Shown: piece after piece, positions 8,528 through 17,423 of the stretch
Layout: each line of letters starts with the position of its first letter
Numbering within the stretch: the first letter of the stretch is position 1
From: Blastocatellia bacterium
Lineage (GTDB): Bacteria > Acidobacteriota > Blastocatellia > UBA7656 > JADIYM01
Direction of reading: 5' to 3'
DNA length: 64,000 nt
Assembly: GCA_016705245.1 (NCBI GenBank)
Contig: JADIYM010000008.1
Coordinates: forward strand, 186,001-250,000
Notes under the pieces: generated by a model
The model's input: the letters and a program-made list of their open reading frames with translations, nothing else
The model's database searches: none
Told to the model about the DNA's origin: nothing
Translations under genes and position numbers: made by a program

Positions 8528-8734
8528 TCAAGCCGCGCGGCGACTTGGAGGTTGTTCGTCTCTTTTGTCCGCGCGCCGCGTGTGTGCTCCGCCGACGACG
8601 CGCTGCTTTCGGGCAGCAAGGGCCTTGAGCTTCCGCTGCAGTTCCTCGCGCGGCATCTGTCCCGTGGTCTCGACGCGAACCATTCGCGCCGGCTGTGCGC
8701 CGTTCGCCTTCACAAAGCCAAAGAGCTTCTTCAT
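8528..8734 (-). CDS. Small basic protein, unknown function (68 aa)
   Basis: The product of 68 residues starts MKKLFGFVKANGAQPARM and is rich in Arg, Lys and Gln, with a central helix around REELQRKLKALAARKQ. The frame stays open to 9040, but ATG at 8734 is chosen because gggagaggaggcagcc places a perfect AGGAGG six bases before it. No family is recognised. It is flanked by a shared terminator downstream and a terminator-like hairpin in its own leader (8779-8815), which suggests a separately regulated unit. A nucleic-acid-binding role would fit the charge but is only a guess. Confidence 0.55.
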   Translation of the reverse strand: MKKLFGFVKANGAQPARMVRVETTGQMPREELQRKLKALAARKQRVVGGAHTRRADKRDEQPPSRRAA

Positions 8735-8778
8735 GGCTGCCTCCTCTCCCGGTTTGGGGGCCGTTGACACGGAGGTCA

Positions 8779-8815
8779 AAAGGCCGGCTTGCTGTCTTCG
8801 AGCAGGCCGGCCTTT
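8779..8815 (-). terminator. Terminator-like hairpin in the leader of the small minus-strand gene
   Basis: The stem is aaaggccggcttgct (8779-8793) against agcaggccggccttt (8801-8815), 15 bp with one G-U pair and a 7-base loop. Read on the minus strand it ends in a short U4 run, 45 bases before the ATG at 8734. It could terminate upstream transcription or act as an attenuator. Confidence 0.5.
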
Positions 8816-9259
8816 GAAAGCCACGATACGCGGGCGGCTATTCCCGCGTCTGCCTGCTCGACGTGTCGGGGTCGCGTGGCGACCCGATTCCGCAGCGTGT
8901 TTGTTGCACACGCGCCCACCCAGCATCTTTCGCGCATGAATCCGGCAGGAGGGAAAGGCCCTCGGCCGGCACGCTACTGGGAGGTTCGGATTTTCTGGAC
9001 ATACCGTCGAACTTCCTTTTGTGAAGGTCCTTGGCCCCATCCGGAACCTCGGACACGTGGACGATTCGGGTCCTACTCGAGGCGCGACGCTCTCGGCAAA
9101 CCTTACGGGGAGTATGAACTCGGCGTACCGCGACTGTCAAACTGGGCGGTAGTGGGTCCCTTGGATCAAGGTTCCAGCGACCGGCGCGGAATCCGAAAGG
9201 CCCGGCAGGCAGCGGAATAGACGGATCCCTGCCGTGGCCTGGTGCAGGCTCACTGCTAA

Positions 9260-9359
9260 TTTTGCGTCTCTGCGTCTTCCCTTGCGCCTTTGCGAGAATT
9301 TCTTCCCCGGCTTGAAGAGTTTCTCGCAAAGGCGCAAGGGAAGACGCAAAGACGCAAAA
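9260..9359. repeat. Long near-perfect palindrome (palindrome family 1)
   Basis: The 38-base arms at 9260-9297 and 9322-9359 are reverse complements with one mismatch. The arms consist of short related units (tttgcg, tctgcg, cttgcg). The element sits 14 bases past the acnA stop, so it could also act as a transcript end or 3' stabiliser. A second two-armed copy is at 33774-33869 and a single-arm copy at 12170-12219. Confidence 0.8.
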
Positions 9360-9373
9360 GCAAACGCAGTATT

Positions 9374-12091
9374 TCAGGCGCTCGCCGAGGCTCCGGCGAG
9401 AAGCTGACGTAGCACGAATGGAAGGATTCCGCCGTGCACGTAGTAGTCCACTTCGATCGGCGTGTCGATTCGCAGCGTCAGGGCGACACGCTCCTCGGTG
9501 ACGCCGCCGGAACGATGAATGACGAGGGTCACATCCTGGCGCGGCGTGATGCCATCCTCGACGCCCTCGAGGTCGAAGGTTTCCGTGCCGTCGAGGCCGA
9601 GCGACACGCCGGTCACGCCGTCCTTGAACTGACACGGCAGCACGCCCATTCCAACTAGGTTGCTCCGGTGGATCCGTTCGAAGCTCTCGGCAATGACTGC
9701 CTTGACCCCGAGCAGGAACGTTCCCTTCGCCGCCCAGTCACGCGAGCTTCCCGTCCCGTATTCCTGTCCGGCAATGACGATGAGCGGCGTTCCGGACGCC
9801 TGATAGCTGACAGCGGCGTCGTAGATCGACATCTCCTGGCCTTCCGGTTGAAGCACCGTCACGCCGCCCTCCACGCCGGGCACGAGGAGGTTCTTGATGC
9901 GGACGTTCGCAAATGTACCGCGAGTCATGATGCGGTCGTTTCCGCGGCGCGATCCGTAACTGTTGAAGTCTTTCGGCTCCACTCCGTTCTCGACAAGAAA
10001 TTTGCCGGCCGGAGATGCCGGCTTGATGGCTCCCGCCGGGCTGATGTGATCGGTCGTCACTGAATCGCCAAAGAGCGCGAGCAGTCGCGCGCCGCGGATG
10101 TCGTGTGCCGAACCAGCGTCCATCGTGAACGAAGTGAAAAACGGGGGCTCCTGAATGTACGTGGACGCTTCGTCCCACGCGTAGACGAGACCGGTCGCAG
10201 CCGGAATCTCTTCCCACAGCGGATTCTGGCCGGCGAAGTTCCCGTAGAGCGTGCGGAACGTCTCGGGGTCCATCGCGTCCTTCATCAGAGATTCGATCTC
10301 GGCGAGCGACGGCCAGATGTCGCGCAGGAACACCGGCTGCCCGTCGGCGCCATTGCCAAGGGGGTCCAGGCTCATGTCGACTTCCACGCTACCCGCAATT
10401 GCAAAAGCAACCACTAACGGCGGGCTCATCAGGAAATTCGCCCGGACGTTCTGGTGAATTCGAGCCTCGAAATTGCGATTGCCGCTCAAGACGCTGGCGA
10501 CCACGAGGTTGTTGTCGACGATTGCCTTCTCGAGACCGTCGTCCAGCGGCCCGGCGTTGCCGATGCACGTCGTGCAGCCGTACCCGACCGTATTGAAGCC
10601 GAGCTGATCGAGGTACGTTGCAAGACCCGTCTTCTCCAGATACTCGGTGACGACGCGAGATCCCGGTCCGAGCGATGTCTTCACCGTGGGTCTGACCTTC
10701 AGCCCCTTTTCGACCGCTCGCCTCGCCAGGAGTCCTGCCGCGAGCATCACGCCGGGATTCGACGTGTTCGTGCACGAAGTGATCGCCGCGATGACGACGT
10801 CGCCGTGGCCGATGGCTCCGTCACCATTCGACCCGAGGCCCGTCGGATATGAGGCCGACGGATCGTCACCGGCGCGTCCGAAACCGCCATCGGCCACGGA
10901 TTGATCGAGGAGCTGCGTGAATTTCGTTTTCAGGGCATCGAGCTCGATTCGGTCCTGAGGTCGCTTGGGCCCCGATACGCTTGGGGTGACCGATGCGAGG
11001 TCGAGCTGGAGCAGGGTCGTGTAGTCGCAATCGCCTCCCTTCGGAATCCCGTACAGTCCCTGCGCCTTGAAGTAGCTGCAGACCATGTCTACGTGTTCGT
11101 CCGAGCGACCGGTTGCGCGAAGATAGTCCGCCGAGGCGTCATCGAATGGGAAGAAACCCATGGTTGCGCCGTATTCCGGTGCCATGTTGGCGACCGTTGC
11201 GCGGTCCGTGAGGGGCAGCGAAGAGGCTCCGGTGCCGTGGAATTCGACAAATTTCCCAACCACCTTCGCCTTGCGAAGCATCTCGGTGACGTGCAGCACG
11301 AGATCGGTCGCCGTTACTCCTTCTCGAAGAGATCCGGTCATGTGCACGCCAACCACGTCAGGCGTGAGCATGTAGACCGGCTGACCGAGCATGGCGGCTT
11401 CGGCCTCGATGCCGCCGACGCCCCAGCCGACGATGCCAAGTCCGTTGATCATCGTCGTATGCGAGTCGGTGCCGACGACGGTGTCGGGGTAGCACATTCC
11501 GTCCTTCGCGAGCACGCCGTGGGCGAGGTATTCGAGGTTGACCTGATGAACGATGCCAATCCCCGGAGGAACGACGCTAAAGGTGTCGAATGCCTGCATG
11601 CCCCACTTCAGGAACTCGTAACGCGACCGGTTGCGCTGGAACTCGATCTCCATGTTGCGCTGCAGTGCGTCGGACGTCCCGAAATAGTCGACCTGAACCG
11701 AATGGTCGACCACGAGGTCGACGGGCACCAGTGGCTCGATGACGGCCGGGTCTTTTCCGATGCGCGAAACCGCTGACCGCATCGCGGCGAGGTCCACGAG
11801 CAACGGCACTCCGGTGAAGTCCTGAAGCACCACACGAGCTACCACGAAGGGGATCTCCTCGGTCCGCTCGGCGGAAGCTCCCCAGTTCGCGAGCGCCCGA
11901 ACGTCCTCCTCCGACACGCGCTTGCCGTCGCAGTTTCGCAGGACGGACTCCAGCACGATGCGGATGCTCACCGGAAGCCGCGAGACCGGTCCGACACCTT
12001 CGGCTTCAAGTTGCGGCAGCGAGTAGAAGTGTTGAGTAGAGTTGTGTCCGTACGAGAAGGATTGCAGGGTACCGAAAAGATTGTGTGACAT
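9374..12091 (-). CDS. acnA: Aconitate hydratase AcnA
   Basis: A cytoplasmic [4Fe-4S] TCA-cycle enzyme that interconverts citrate and isocitrate. The length of 905 residues matches AcnA/IRP1-type aconitases. Cluster ligands are in ITSCTNTSNP and GYGCTTCIGNAG. Other signatures are GVVGWGVGGIEAEAAMLGQP-type sequence, VGTDSHTTMINGLG in the substrate pocket, and the C-terminal swivel domain with FNSYGSRRGND and EYGTGSSRDWAAKG (active-site Ser and Arg). The start ATG at 12091 gives the expected MSHNLFGTLQSF N-terminus. No partner genes are adjacent; the gene is bordered on both sides by palindrome family 1 sequences. Confidence 0.96.
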   Translation of the reverse strand: MSHNLFGTLQSFSYGHNSTQHFYSLPQLEAEGVGPVSRLPVSIRIVLESVLRNCDGKRVSEEDVRALANWGASAERTEEIPFVVARVVLQDFTGVPLLVDLAAMRSAVSRIGKDPAVIEPLVPVDLVVDHSVQVDYFGTSDALQRNMEIEFQRNRSRYEFLKWGMQAFDTFSVVPPGIGIVHQVNLEYLAHGVLAKDGMCYPDTVVGTDSHTTMINGLGIVGWGVGGIEAEAAMLGQPVYMLTPDVVGVHMTGSLREGVTATDLVLHVTEMLRKAKVVGKFVEFHGTGASSLPLTDRATVANMAPEYGATMGFFPFDDASADYLRATGRSDEHVDMVCSYFKAQGLYGIPKGGDCDYTTLLQLDLASVTPSVSGPKRPQDRIELDALKTKFTQLLDQSVADGGFGRAGDDPSASYPTGLGSNGDGAIGHGDVVIAAITSCTNTSNPGVMLAAGLLARRAVEKGLKVRPTVKTSLGPGSRVVTEYLEKTGLATYLDQLGFNTVGYGCTTCIGNAGPLDDGLEKAIVDNNLVVASVLSGNRNFEARIHQNVRANFLMSPPLVVAFAIAGSVEVDMSLDPLGNGADGQPVFLRDIWPSLAEIESLMKDAMDPETFRTLYGNFAGQNPLWEEIPAATGLVYAWDEASTYIQEPPFFTSFTMDAGSAHDIRGARLLALFGDSVTTDHISPAGAIKPASPAGKFLVENGVEPKDFNSYGSRRGNDRIMTRGTFANVRIKNLLVPGVEGGVTVLQPEGQEMSIYDAAVSYQASGTPLIVIAGQEYGTGSSRDWAAKGTFLLGVKAVIAESFERIHRSNLVGMGVLPCQFKDGVTGVSLGLDGTETFDLEGVEDGITPRQDVTLVIHRSGGVTEERVALTLRIDTPIEVDYYVHGGILPFVLRQLLAGASASA

Positions 12092-12169
12092 AGCGGTCGG
12101 GAAGTGTAGAAGCGGCCTCAGAATACGTCAAGGAAGCACCCCATCGGGTGCGAGAACCCTTTCTACGCC

Positions 12170-12219
12170 TTGAAGAGTTTCGCGCAGAGACGCAAAGGAA
12201 GACGCAAAGACTCAGAGCA
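12170..12219. repeat. Single arm of palindrome family 1
   Basis: The sequence beginning cttgaagagtttcgcgcag closely matches the loop-plus-right-arm of the palindrome at 9311-9360, including the aaaggaagacgcaaagac block. No matching left arm was seen nearby. It lies just upstream of acnA, so acnA is bracketed by related sequences about 2.9 kb apart. Confidence 0.6.
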
Positions 12220-12328
12220 GCAACTGGAATGTGAAGGCAATGGACGACGAAAGGGAATGGCGAATCGCTCCGTCTCTGTCGTGAACTTCCAGAGGCACTC
12301 GGTGTCGCCGGAATGGTAGTCTTGCAGC

Positions 12329-13814
12329 ATGCGGAATCGGATCGCGGCGGCCGTCGTAGCCGTCCTTCTCACGGGGGTTTGTGCAGGCGGACAGGCGCTT
12401 CGGCCGCTCGAGGCGCCGCGCACGGGACCGATCGGCTCGACGGTGCCGATTAGAGAGCAGATCTCGACACTCATTGGCGCCGATTCGCCGCAATGGGCCG
12501 TCGTGATACGCGCGCTCGATGGCACGGTAATCTTCGAGCGGAACGCGGAGATGCCGCTCCAGCCGGCGTCGAACATGAAAGTCCTGACAACGGCGGCGGC
12601 GCTCGACTCGCTCGGTCCAGGGTGGACGACTCGAACTTCCGTTTACGCCACGTCGCACGTGTCGGACGACGGTACGGTCGAAGGAGACCTCGTCTTTTAT
12701 GGACGTGGCGAGCCGAATCTCTCGGGCCGGTTTTCGGCTGGCGGAGACGACCTCGAGCCACTCCGCCGGCTTGCGGCGGCCGTTCGCGCCCGCGGGAATT
12801 GCGCGGGTCACCGGCGACCTCATTGCCGATGACAGCTATCTTTCGGGGCCGCCGCACGGTTCCGGGTGGGCGTGGCAGGATCTGCAGTGGCATTTCGGCA
12901 CCGAAGTCAGCGCTCTCTCCTACAACGACAATCTGGCGTCGATAAAGGTCATTCCGGGCGTTTCGGGATCTCCTTGCCAGGTCGAGATCAAGCCGGACGT
13001 CGGCTACGTAGAAATCCTCAACACGACGACGACGGGAGGGACGGCTCGCATCTCAGTTCACCGCGGGGTGGATGGATCGGTGATCGAGGTCACCGGTTCG
13101 CTTCCGGTAGGTGACGAGGGCGTGACGGTCGACATTGCCGTACATGATCCGCCGGCTTACGCTGCCGCGGCGTTCAGGCGCGCGCTCGCCGGCGAGGGCA
13201 TCGTCGTCGATGGGACAATCCGTCGGCTTGCCGCATATGACCAGCGGCCCGAGTCTCTCGAGCTCCACCGACTGCACGAGATCGCCTCCATCGAGTCGCG
13301 GCCGCTCGCTGAATTGGTTCGCGTGACGAACAAGATGTCACAGAACCTGCACGCTGAGCTGATCTTGAGGATACTCGGCCGCGAACACGGTCCGTCGGAC
13401 CTTCCGAGCGATCAGGCGGGTGCGGCGGTGGTCCGGTCGTTTCTCGCGAAAATTGGCGCTCGCGTCGAAAGCACCGTTCTTGCGGATGGTTCGGGCCTGT
13501 CGCGTCTGGACCGCGTCTCGGCGTCCGTGCTCGACGCCGTCATTCGGAAGATGGCTCTACACGAGAGCCGTGCGGCGTTCTTCGAATCGTTGCCGGTCGC
13601 GGGCGTCGACGGTACGCTGCGCCATCGCCTGGGAGGAATGCAGCTCTCGGCAAAAACGGGCTCGCTCGCAACGGCGAAATCGATGTCGGGATACCTGACT
13701 GGGGAGTCGGGGCGCCGATATGCGTTGACCTTGATTTACAACGACAAAGATGGCTCGACGAGAAGTGCGATTCCGATCATGAATCACATCGTCGAGGCAC
13801 TTTCGAAGGAGTGA
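12329..13814 (+). CDS. dacB: D-alanyl-D-alanine carboxypeptidase/endopeptidase (PBP4, DacB family), split by a frameshift
   Basis: A periplasmic S13-family enzyme that trims or cleaves peptidoglycan peptides. A signal peptide covers about residues 1-24. All three penicillin-binding motifs are present, but in two frames: SNMK (SxxK, first frame), then SQN (SxN) and AKTGSL (KTG) in the second frame. The first frame runs 12329-12832 and the second continues to 13814. Dropping one C from the CCC at 12789-12791 restores VRAAGIARVTGDL, a typical family segment. The repaired protein would be 494 residues, normal length. All catalytic motifs survive, so an assembly error is more likely than decay. 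Confidence 0.85.
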
Positions 13815-13910
13815 CGACGGCATCCCGGCCACCGGCAGACATTTGCAGACTTTTCGACGACCGATCGGCCTCTTACAGCCGCGGTCGTTTGCAAAGCGAC
13901 CCCGTGATAT

Positions 13911-15050
13911 GTGATGACGATGCTCGTGACGTGGACCTCCCCCCTCCGAACGATCGCCGCGTGCGTGATCGCGCTGGCGCTTGCGCCGGTATGCGCACAG
14001 GCACAGAAGCCGGCGCGAGGGCACCGAACCCCGGTGGATCAGACCATGCGGCGGCAGGAGCGTCGGGACGCAAAGCGCGACATTCGTCGAGACCTGAAGG
14101 GAAAGCCTCCGGATGGACGGGCGGGGGACGGTGAGATGAGGCGCGGGCGTCCGCAGGGACGAGGAGCGGTCATCGGGCGGGCTCTTGGGCTCCTTTCCCT
14201 GACTCCCGAGCAGCGGCGATCCATGCGTCAGATTCGCGCGCGCACCGATGAACGGATGCGCCAGCACGGGCGGCGAGTGCTCGACCTCAGACGCGACATA
14301 GACGCGAGCCTCTTCGGACCGACGTTGTCCATGGACGTCGCCCGAGCCAAGGCTCGCGAGCTTGCAACGATCATAGGAGAGCGCACTACGGAGCGGACGC
14401 TCGTGGAATTGGCCGTTTTCGAGATCCTGACTCCGGCCCAGCGTGCAGAGATTCGCGCGATGCGCGATGCGCAACGCTCACGGGTGCGCGAGGAGCTTCG
14501 GGATCGCCGCACCGACTCGCGGGTGCGGCCTCAGGACCGTCCTCAAGAGCCACCTGGACCTCCGACGGATGCAAGTCCCGATGCCCCGGATCCGGATGGC
14601 GAATTTGAAGACGAGCCGGCGGAACCAGTGGGTCCACCGGAATCAGGCGGCCGTATGAGAGCGCAACGGCCGGGTGGGATGCCTGAGTTGCTCGCGAACC
14701 TGAACGTCACTCCTGAGCAGCTTCGCCGCCTCCGTCAGCTGAGGTGGCAACAGGCTCCCCGTACTCGACGTACCGCGATGCAGTTCCGGGACCTGCAGGC
14801 CCGGATCGATGACCAGCTCCTGGCCGAGTCGATCGATTCGGCTCAAGTCAAGGACCTTGCCGCACAGCTGGGCCGCGCCGATGCAGAGCGTGAGCTCGTC
14901 CGATTCGAATCCGAAGCCGGTATTCGCGAGATCCTCACGTCTCAACAGGCAGAGGCCTTTCGCGAGCGTCGACGCCGGCAGTGGGTCGATGGCCGCGATG
15001 GCGGATCACAGCCGCCGGAAACCACGACCGAGCCGCCTCCGATGCGCTGA
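13911..15050 (+). CDS. Periplasmic Spy/CpxP-like protein with duplicated LTxxQ domains
   Basis: A 379-residue exported protein (signal peptide to about VCAQAQ, residue 32). It is extremely Arg-rich and mostly helical. LTxxQ-type motifs recur: LSLTPEQRRSMRQIR, EILTPAQRAEIRAMRD, then after a Pro/Asp/Glu linker LNVTPEQLRRLRQLR and ILTSQQAEAFRERR. This indicates two tandem Spy/CpxP-type domains in one chain. Single-domain relatives are periplasmic chaperones or envelope-stress sensors. No sensor kinase is adjacent, so the pathway is unknown. Likely start is ATG 13911 or 13914. Confidence 0.65.
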   Translation: MMTMLVTWTSPLRTIAACVIALALAPVCAQAQKPARGHRTPVDQTMRRQERRDAKRDIRRDLKGKPPDGRAGDGEMRRGRPQGRGAVIGRALGLLSLTPEQRRSMRQIRARTDERMRQHGRRVLDLRRDIDASLFGPTLSMDVARAKARELATIIGERTTERTLVELAVFEILTPAQRAEIRAMRDAQRSRVREELRDRRTDSRVRPQDRPQEPPGPPTDASPDAPDPDGEFEDEPAEPVGPPESGGRMRAQRPGGMPELLANLNVTPEQLRRLRQLRWQQAPRTRRTAMQFRDLQARIDDQLLAESIDSAQVKDLAAQLGRADAERELVRFESEAGIREILTSQQAEAFRERRRRQWVDGRDGGSQPPETTTEPPPMR

Positions 15051-15179
15051 AGTGCCCGGATCGTCGGCAAACCGGGCATCGTAGCTGGACAGGCTGCCCG
15101 TGAGCGTGGTTCAATTCCGAGTTTCTGTGCAGGACTAATCCGCTAGCATTCCGCCAAGGCGAGACAAGAAGGAGGACGA

Positions 15180-15422
15180 ATGTCCGAAGAGTTGACCACG
15201 ACCGAAACTATTGAAGAAACTGTCGAAATTCCCGCTGAGGAAGAAGTCGAAGAGATCTCGTATCACGCCGTCGAGGAAGAGGGCCACGTCACGGCGATCT
15301 GGGAGATGAAGGGCCGCAAGCACCTTCGAACGATAGACCCGCGAAGCCACGAGGGCAAAGCCATCCTCGGAACCCACGAGATCGACGAGCCGACGGCGAT
15401 CGCCGAGGCAAGCGGCGCCTAG
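15180..15422 (+). CDS. Small acidic protein, unknown function (80 aa)
   Basis: An 80-residue protein with a Glu/Thr-rich N-terminal third (residues 1-25) followed by a compact segment HVTAIWEMKGRKHLRTIDPRS. AAGGAGG lies just before the ATG, an excellent Shine-Dalgarno that supports the gene. It lacks a signal peptide. No family is recognised. Its tag stop lies in the ctag at 15419-15422, shared with the convergent mqnA stop. Confidence 0.65.
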   Translation: MSEELTTTETIEETVEIPAEEEVEEISYHAVEEEGHVTAIWEMKGRKHLRTIDPRSHEGKAILGTHEIDEPTAIAEASGA

Positions 15423-16225
15423 CCCTTGTCCGGCCAGAACGAAAGGGGGGACGGTTCGGTAATCAGCCCCTCTTCCGCGGCCAATCGATAGAATCGCTCC
15501 AGCCCAGCGAGTCCCTCGCCGTCGAGCTCGTAGTGGATGTTTGACGTCAGGTATTCGACGACGGACGCTCGGTCGAGGCCGAGCGAAAGGGCGTAACGGT
15601 CAGCGATCTGGTCGATTGCCGCCCGTCCTTCGGTCAGCGCGGAGAGGAAATCCGGCCCTGACTCGGAGAACTGGTTCTTGCGCAGTCCCCAGACTGCGAA
15701 GACAAACGGCAGTGACGTCGCGTCCCACCAGAGCTCGGCGAGGTCGTAGACGTCGGCACCGGCAGTGTCGACGGTCATGGCCGGGTCCCCAATCAGAAGA
15801 GCTGCATCCGCGCTCTCGAGCATCTCAGCCAGGTTTGGCTCGGCCGCAGAGTAGCGTGGACGAACTCCCCGAAACCTCCCCAGGAGGATCTGGACGAGCG
15901 CAACGGACGTCCGCGACTGTGTGTCGAGGGCAACGGTGTGGATCCGCTCGAGTGGAACCGTCGAAACAAGGAGTACGCTGCGGACCCTGTCGCGCGCCGC
16001 GACACACACGCCGCGCGCGATGGACAGTCCGGGTATTCTCTGGACTTCTATCGACGGGATCAGGGCGCCTTCGACCTTCTTGTCAGCGAGCAGGCGGGCG
16101 CACGCCGATGGCGCCGGGTCCGGTTCGAGAATGCAGCGATCGCGTTGAGATCCATCCGAGAACGCCCAGACAAGAGGAGCCGAGTTGAGGTAGCTCGACG
16201 CCGCGATTCGGGGAACGGCGGTCAC
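15419..16225 (-). CDS. mqnA: Chorismate dehydratase MqnA (futalosine menaquinone pathway)
   Basis: MqnA converts chorismate to 3-enolpyruvylbenzoate, the first step of the futalosine route to menaquinone. GTG at 16225 is chosen because it yields VTAVPRIAASSYLNSAPLVW, the conserved N-terminus with the SYLNS/APL signature, and a 268-residue product of family length. The upstream open frame to 16435 is low-complexity. Further family features are EGALIPSIE, the VALDTQSRTSVAL segment and DLAELWWDATSLPFVFAVW. The other mqn genes are not in the window. This implies menaquinone-based respiration. Confidence 0.88.
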   Translation of the reverse strand: MTAVPRIAASSYLNSAPLVWAFSDGSQRDRCILEPDPAPSACARLLADKKVEGALIPSIEVQRIPGLSIARGVCVAARDRVRSVLLVSTVPLERIHTVALDTQSRTSVALVQILLGRFRGVRPRYSAAEPNLAEMLESADAALLIGDPAMTVDTAGADVYDLAELWWDATSLPFVFAVWGLRKNQFSESGPDFLSALTEGRAAIDQIADRYALSLGLDRASVVEYLTSNIHYELDGEGLAGLERFYRLAAEEGLITEPSPLSFWPDKG

Positions 16226-16657
16226 CCGTCGACCTCTGGCCGAAGCGACGCAAGCGGCAGGATAATCGCGGGTCTCGGCCGTGTGGCGTTTGGGTCGCAG
16301 GACTGCATTGGTTGAGGGCTCGGAATGGTTGGGCGATGGGGTCGTCGCACTGGGTCCAGGACGGTGACGACCCTCCTCGGTAGTGGTGCGAAACGGGACA
16401 ATCTGGTCCGTGCCGAACGTGATCCTAGGGCCCAAATCGGACGTTTGACAAGAGAATTTCCCCTAATGGAATGTGCGTTGACAGCCGATAAGGGAGTTGT
16501 TACGATGCGGCTAACCTTACTTGGATTGAGAAGTTAGCTAGCGAAATCTGTCGTGGACTCGGGTCTCGTGACCGCAGTCGGTCGGCCCAGTTTGCGGCGG
16601 GAACGAGTCTGAGGAGGTTCGCTACGCGCCTGTTCGACGTTCTTGGAAGGAGCGGGT
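16226..16657. other. Divergent intergenic region upstream of the DUF4388 cluster
   Basis: About 430 bases lie between mqnA (minus) and the DUF4388 gene (plus). It holds tandem promoter-like boxes (16445-16506) and then about 150 bases of leader with no coding sequence seen. Confidence 0.5.
16445..16506 (+). promoter_or_regulatory. Promoter region of the DUF4388/LC7 cluster
   Basis: TTGACA at 16478-16483 is followed by exactly 17 bases and TACGAT at 16501-16506, a good sigma-70-type promoter. A second TTGACA stands at 16445-16450 without an equally good -10 box. Transcription from about 16513 would give a leader of about 145 bases before the ATG at 16658. Confidence 0.6.
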
Positions 16658-17377
16658 ATGGCTCTTGTTGGTGATCTGAAAGACCTCGCGCTCGTCGACA
16701 TAATTCAAATCAACTGTGTTGGTCGGAACACCGCACGATTGACGGTCAATTACCCGACCGGCGAGGGGGTCTTCTTCTTTCAGGATGGTGAGGTGGTCGA
16801 TGCCCGACTTGGAAATCTGGTCGGCATTGACGCGGTTCATCGCGCGCTGGGGATGGAAGAGGGGTCGTTCCGAATCGACGCCGGAGTTACCTCCCCGACT
16901 CGAACGATTTTTGAACCCTGGGCCTCGATCCTGATGGAGGGAATGCGTCTCATCGATGAGGCGCGACACACCGGGTCGGCAGTCAGTCAGACGCAATACC
17001 AGGCACTCGTGAACGATCTCGTGAAGGTGCGAGGTATCGAGGGTGCGCTCGTCGCGACTTCGGACGGGGCTCTCCAGGCCAGTGTGAACATCAAGGCGCC
17101 CGATCGGATGTCGGCTCTCGCATCATTTCTCATCGCCAACGGGATCATTGCAGGGACTCCGGCGAATGCCGGGCGGCTCCAGCGAGTGGCTTTGTTCAAT
17201 GGCGATCGGAAGACGGTCGTTATCGACCAGATGGAGTTCGTCGTTGCCCTCGTTTACTCCACGTCGCAACGAGACGAGGCCCTCGAGCCTCAGATCCAGC
17301 GCGCATTCAAGAAGTTGCGGGCACGCCGCTCGACGGGATCCCTGAGCACGGGCGGGCTGACCGGACCTCTCGGCTGA
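16658..17377 (+). CDS. DUF4388 (PATAN) plus Roadblock/LC7-like protein
   Basis: A 239-residue cytoplasmic protein. Residues 1-90 match the DUF4388/PATAN domain: MALVGDLKDLALVDIIQ, a GVFFFQDGEVVDARLG hairpin and GMEEGSFRIDAG. About residues 110-220 look like a Roadblock/LC7 fold (VRGIEGALVATSDGALQAS, ALFNGDRKTVVIDQM). AAGGAG sits five bases before ATG 16658; a TTG 15 bases upstream is rejected. DUF4388 proteins take part in bacterial signalling and LC7 domains often bind small Ras-like GTPases, but none is seen nearby. It is first in a six-gene same-strand cluster. Confidence 0.75.
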   Translation: MALVGDLKDLALVDIIQINCVGRNTARLTVNYPTGEGVFFFQDGEVVDARLGNLVGIDAVHRALGMEEGSFRIDAGVTSPTRTIFEPWASILMEGMRLIDEARHTGSAVSQTQYQALVNDLVKVRGIEGALVATSDGALQASVNIKAPDRMSALASFLIANGIIAGTPANAGRLQRVALFNGDRKTVVIDQMEFVVALVYSTSQRDEALEPQIQRAFKKLRARRSTGSLSTGGLTGPLG

Positions 17378-17423
17378 TCCCACCGTCGTCGCCGCGCTTA
17401 CCAGCTTCTCCCGAGAACAGCGG

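Larger units (their letters stand above)
8735..9373. other. Gene-poor region with hairpin and long palindrome
   Basis: About 640 bases separate the small protein from acnA. Apart from the hairpin at 8779-8815 and the palindrome at 9260-9359, no start with a convincing Shine-Dalgarno or a recognisable protein was seen on either strand. The overlapping open frames look like composition artefacts. Confidence 0.5.

Noticed and set aside
8735..9040. Upstream extension of the 68-residue protein
   Set aside because: The added residues are low-complexity and cross a terminator-like hairpin; the perfect AGGAGG supports ATG 8734.
9260..9359. CRISPR array
   Set aside because: The short repeated units lie in a palindrome with no regular spacers, and there are no cas genes in the window.
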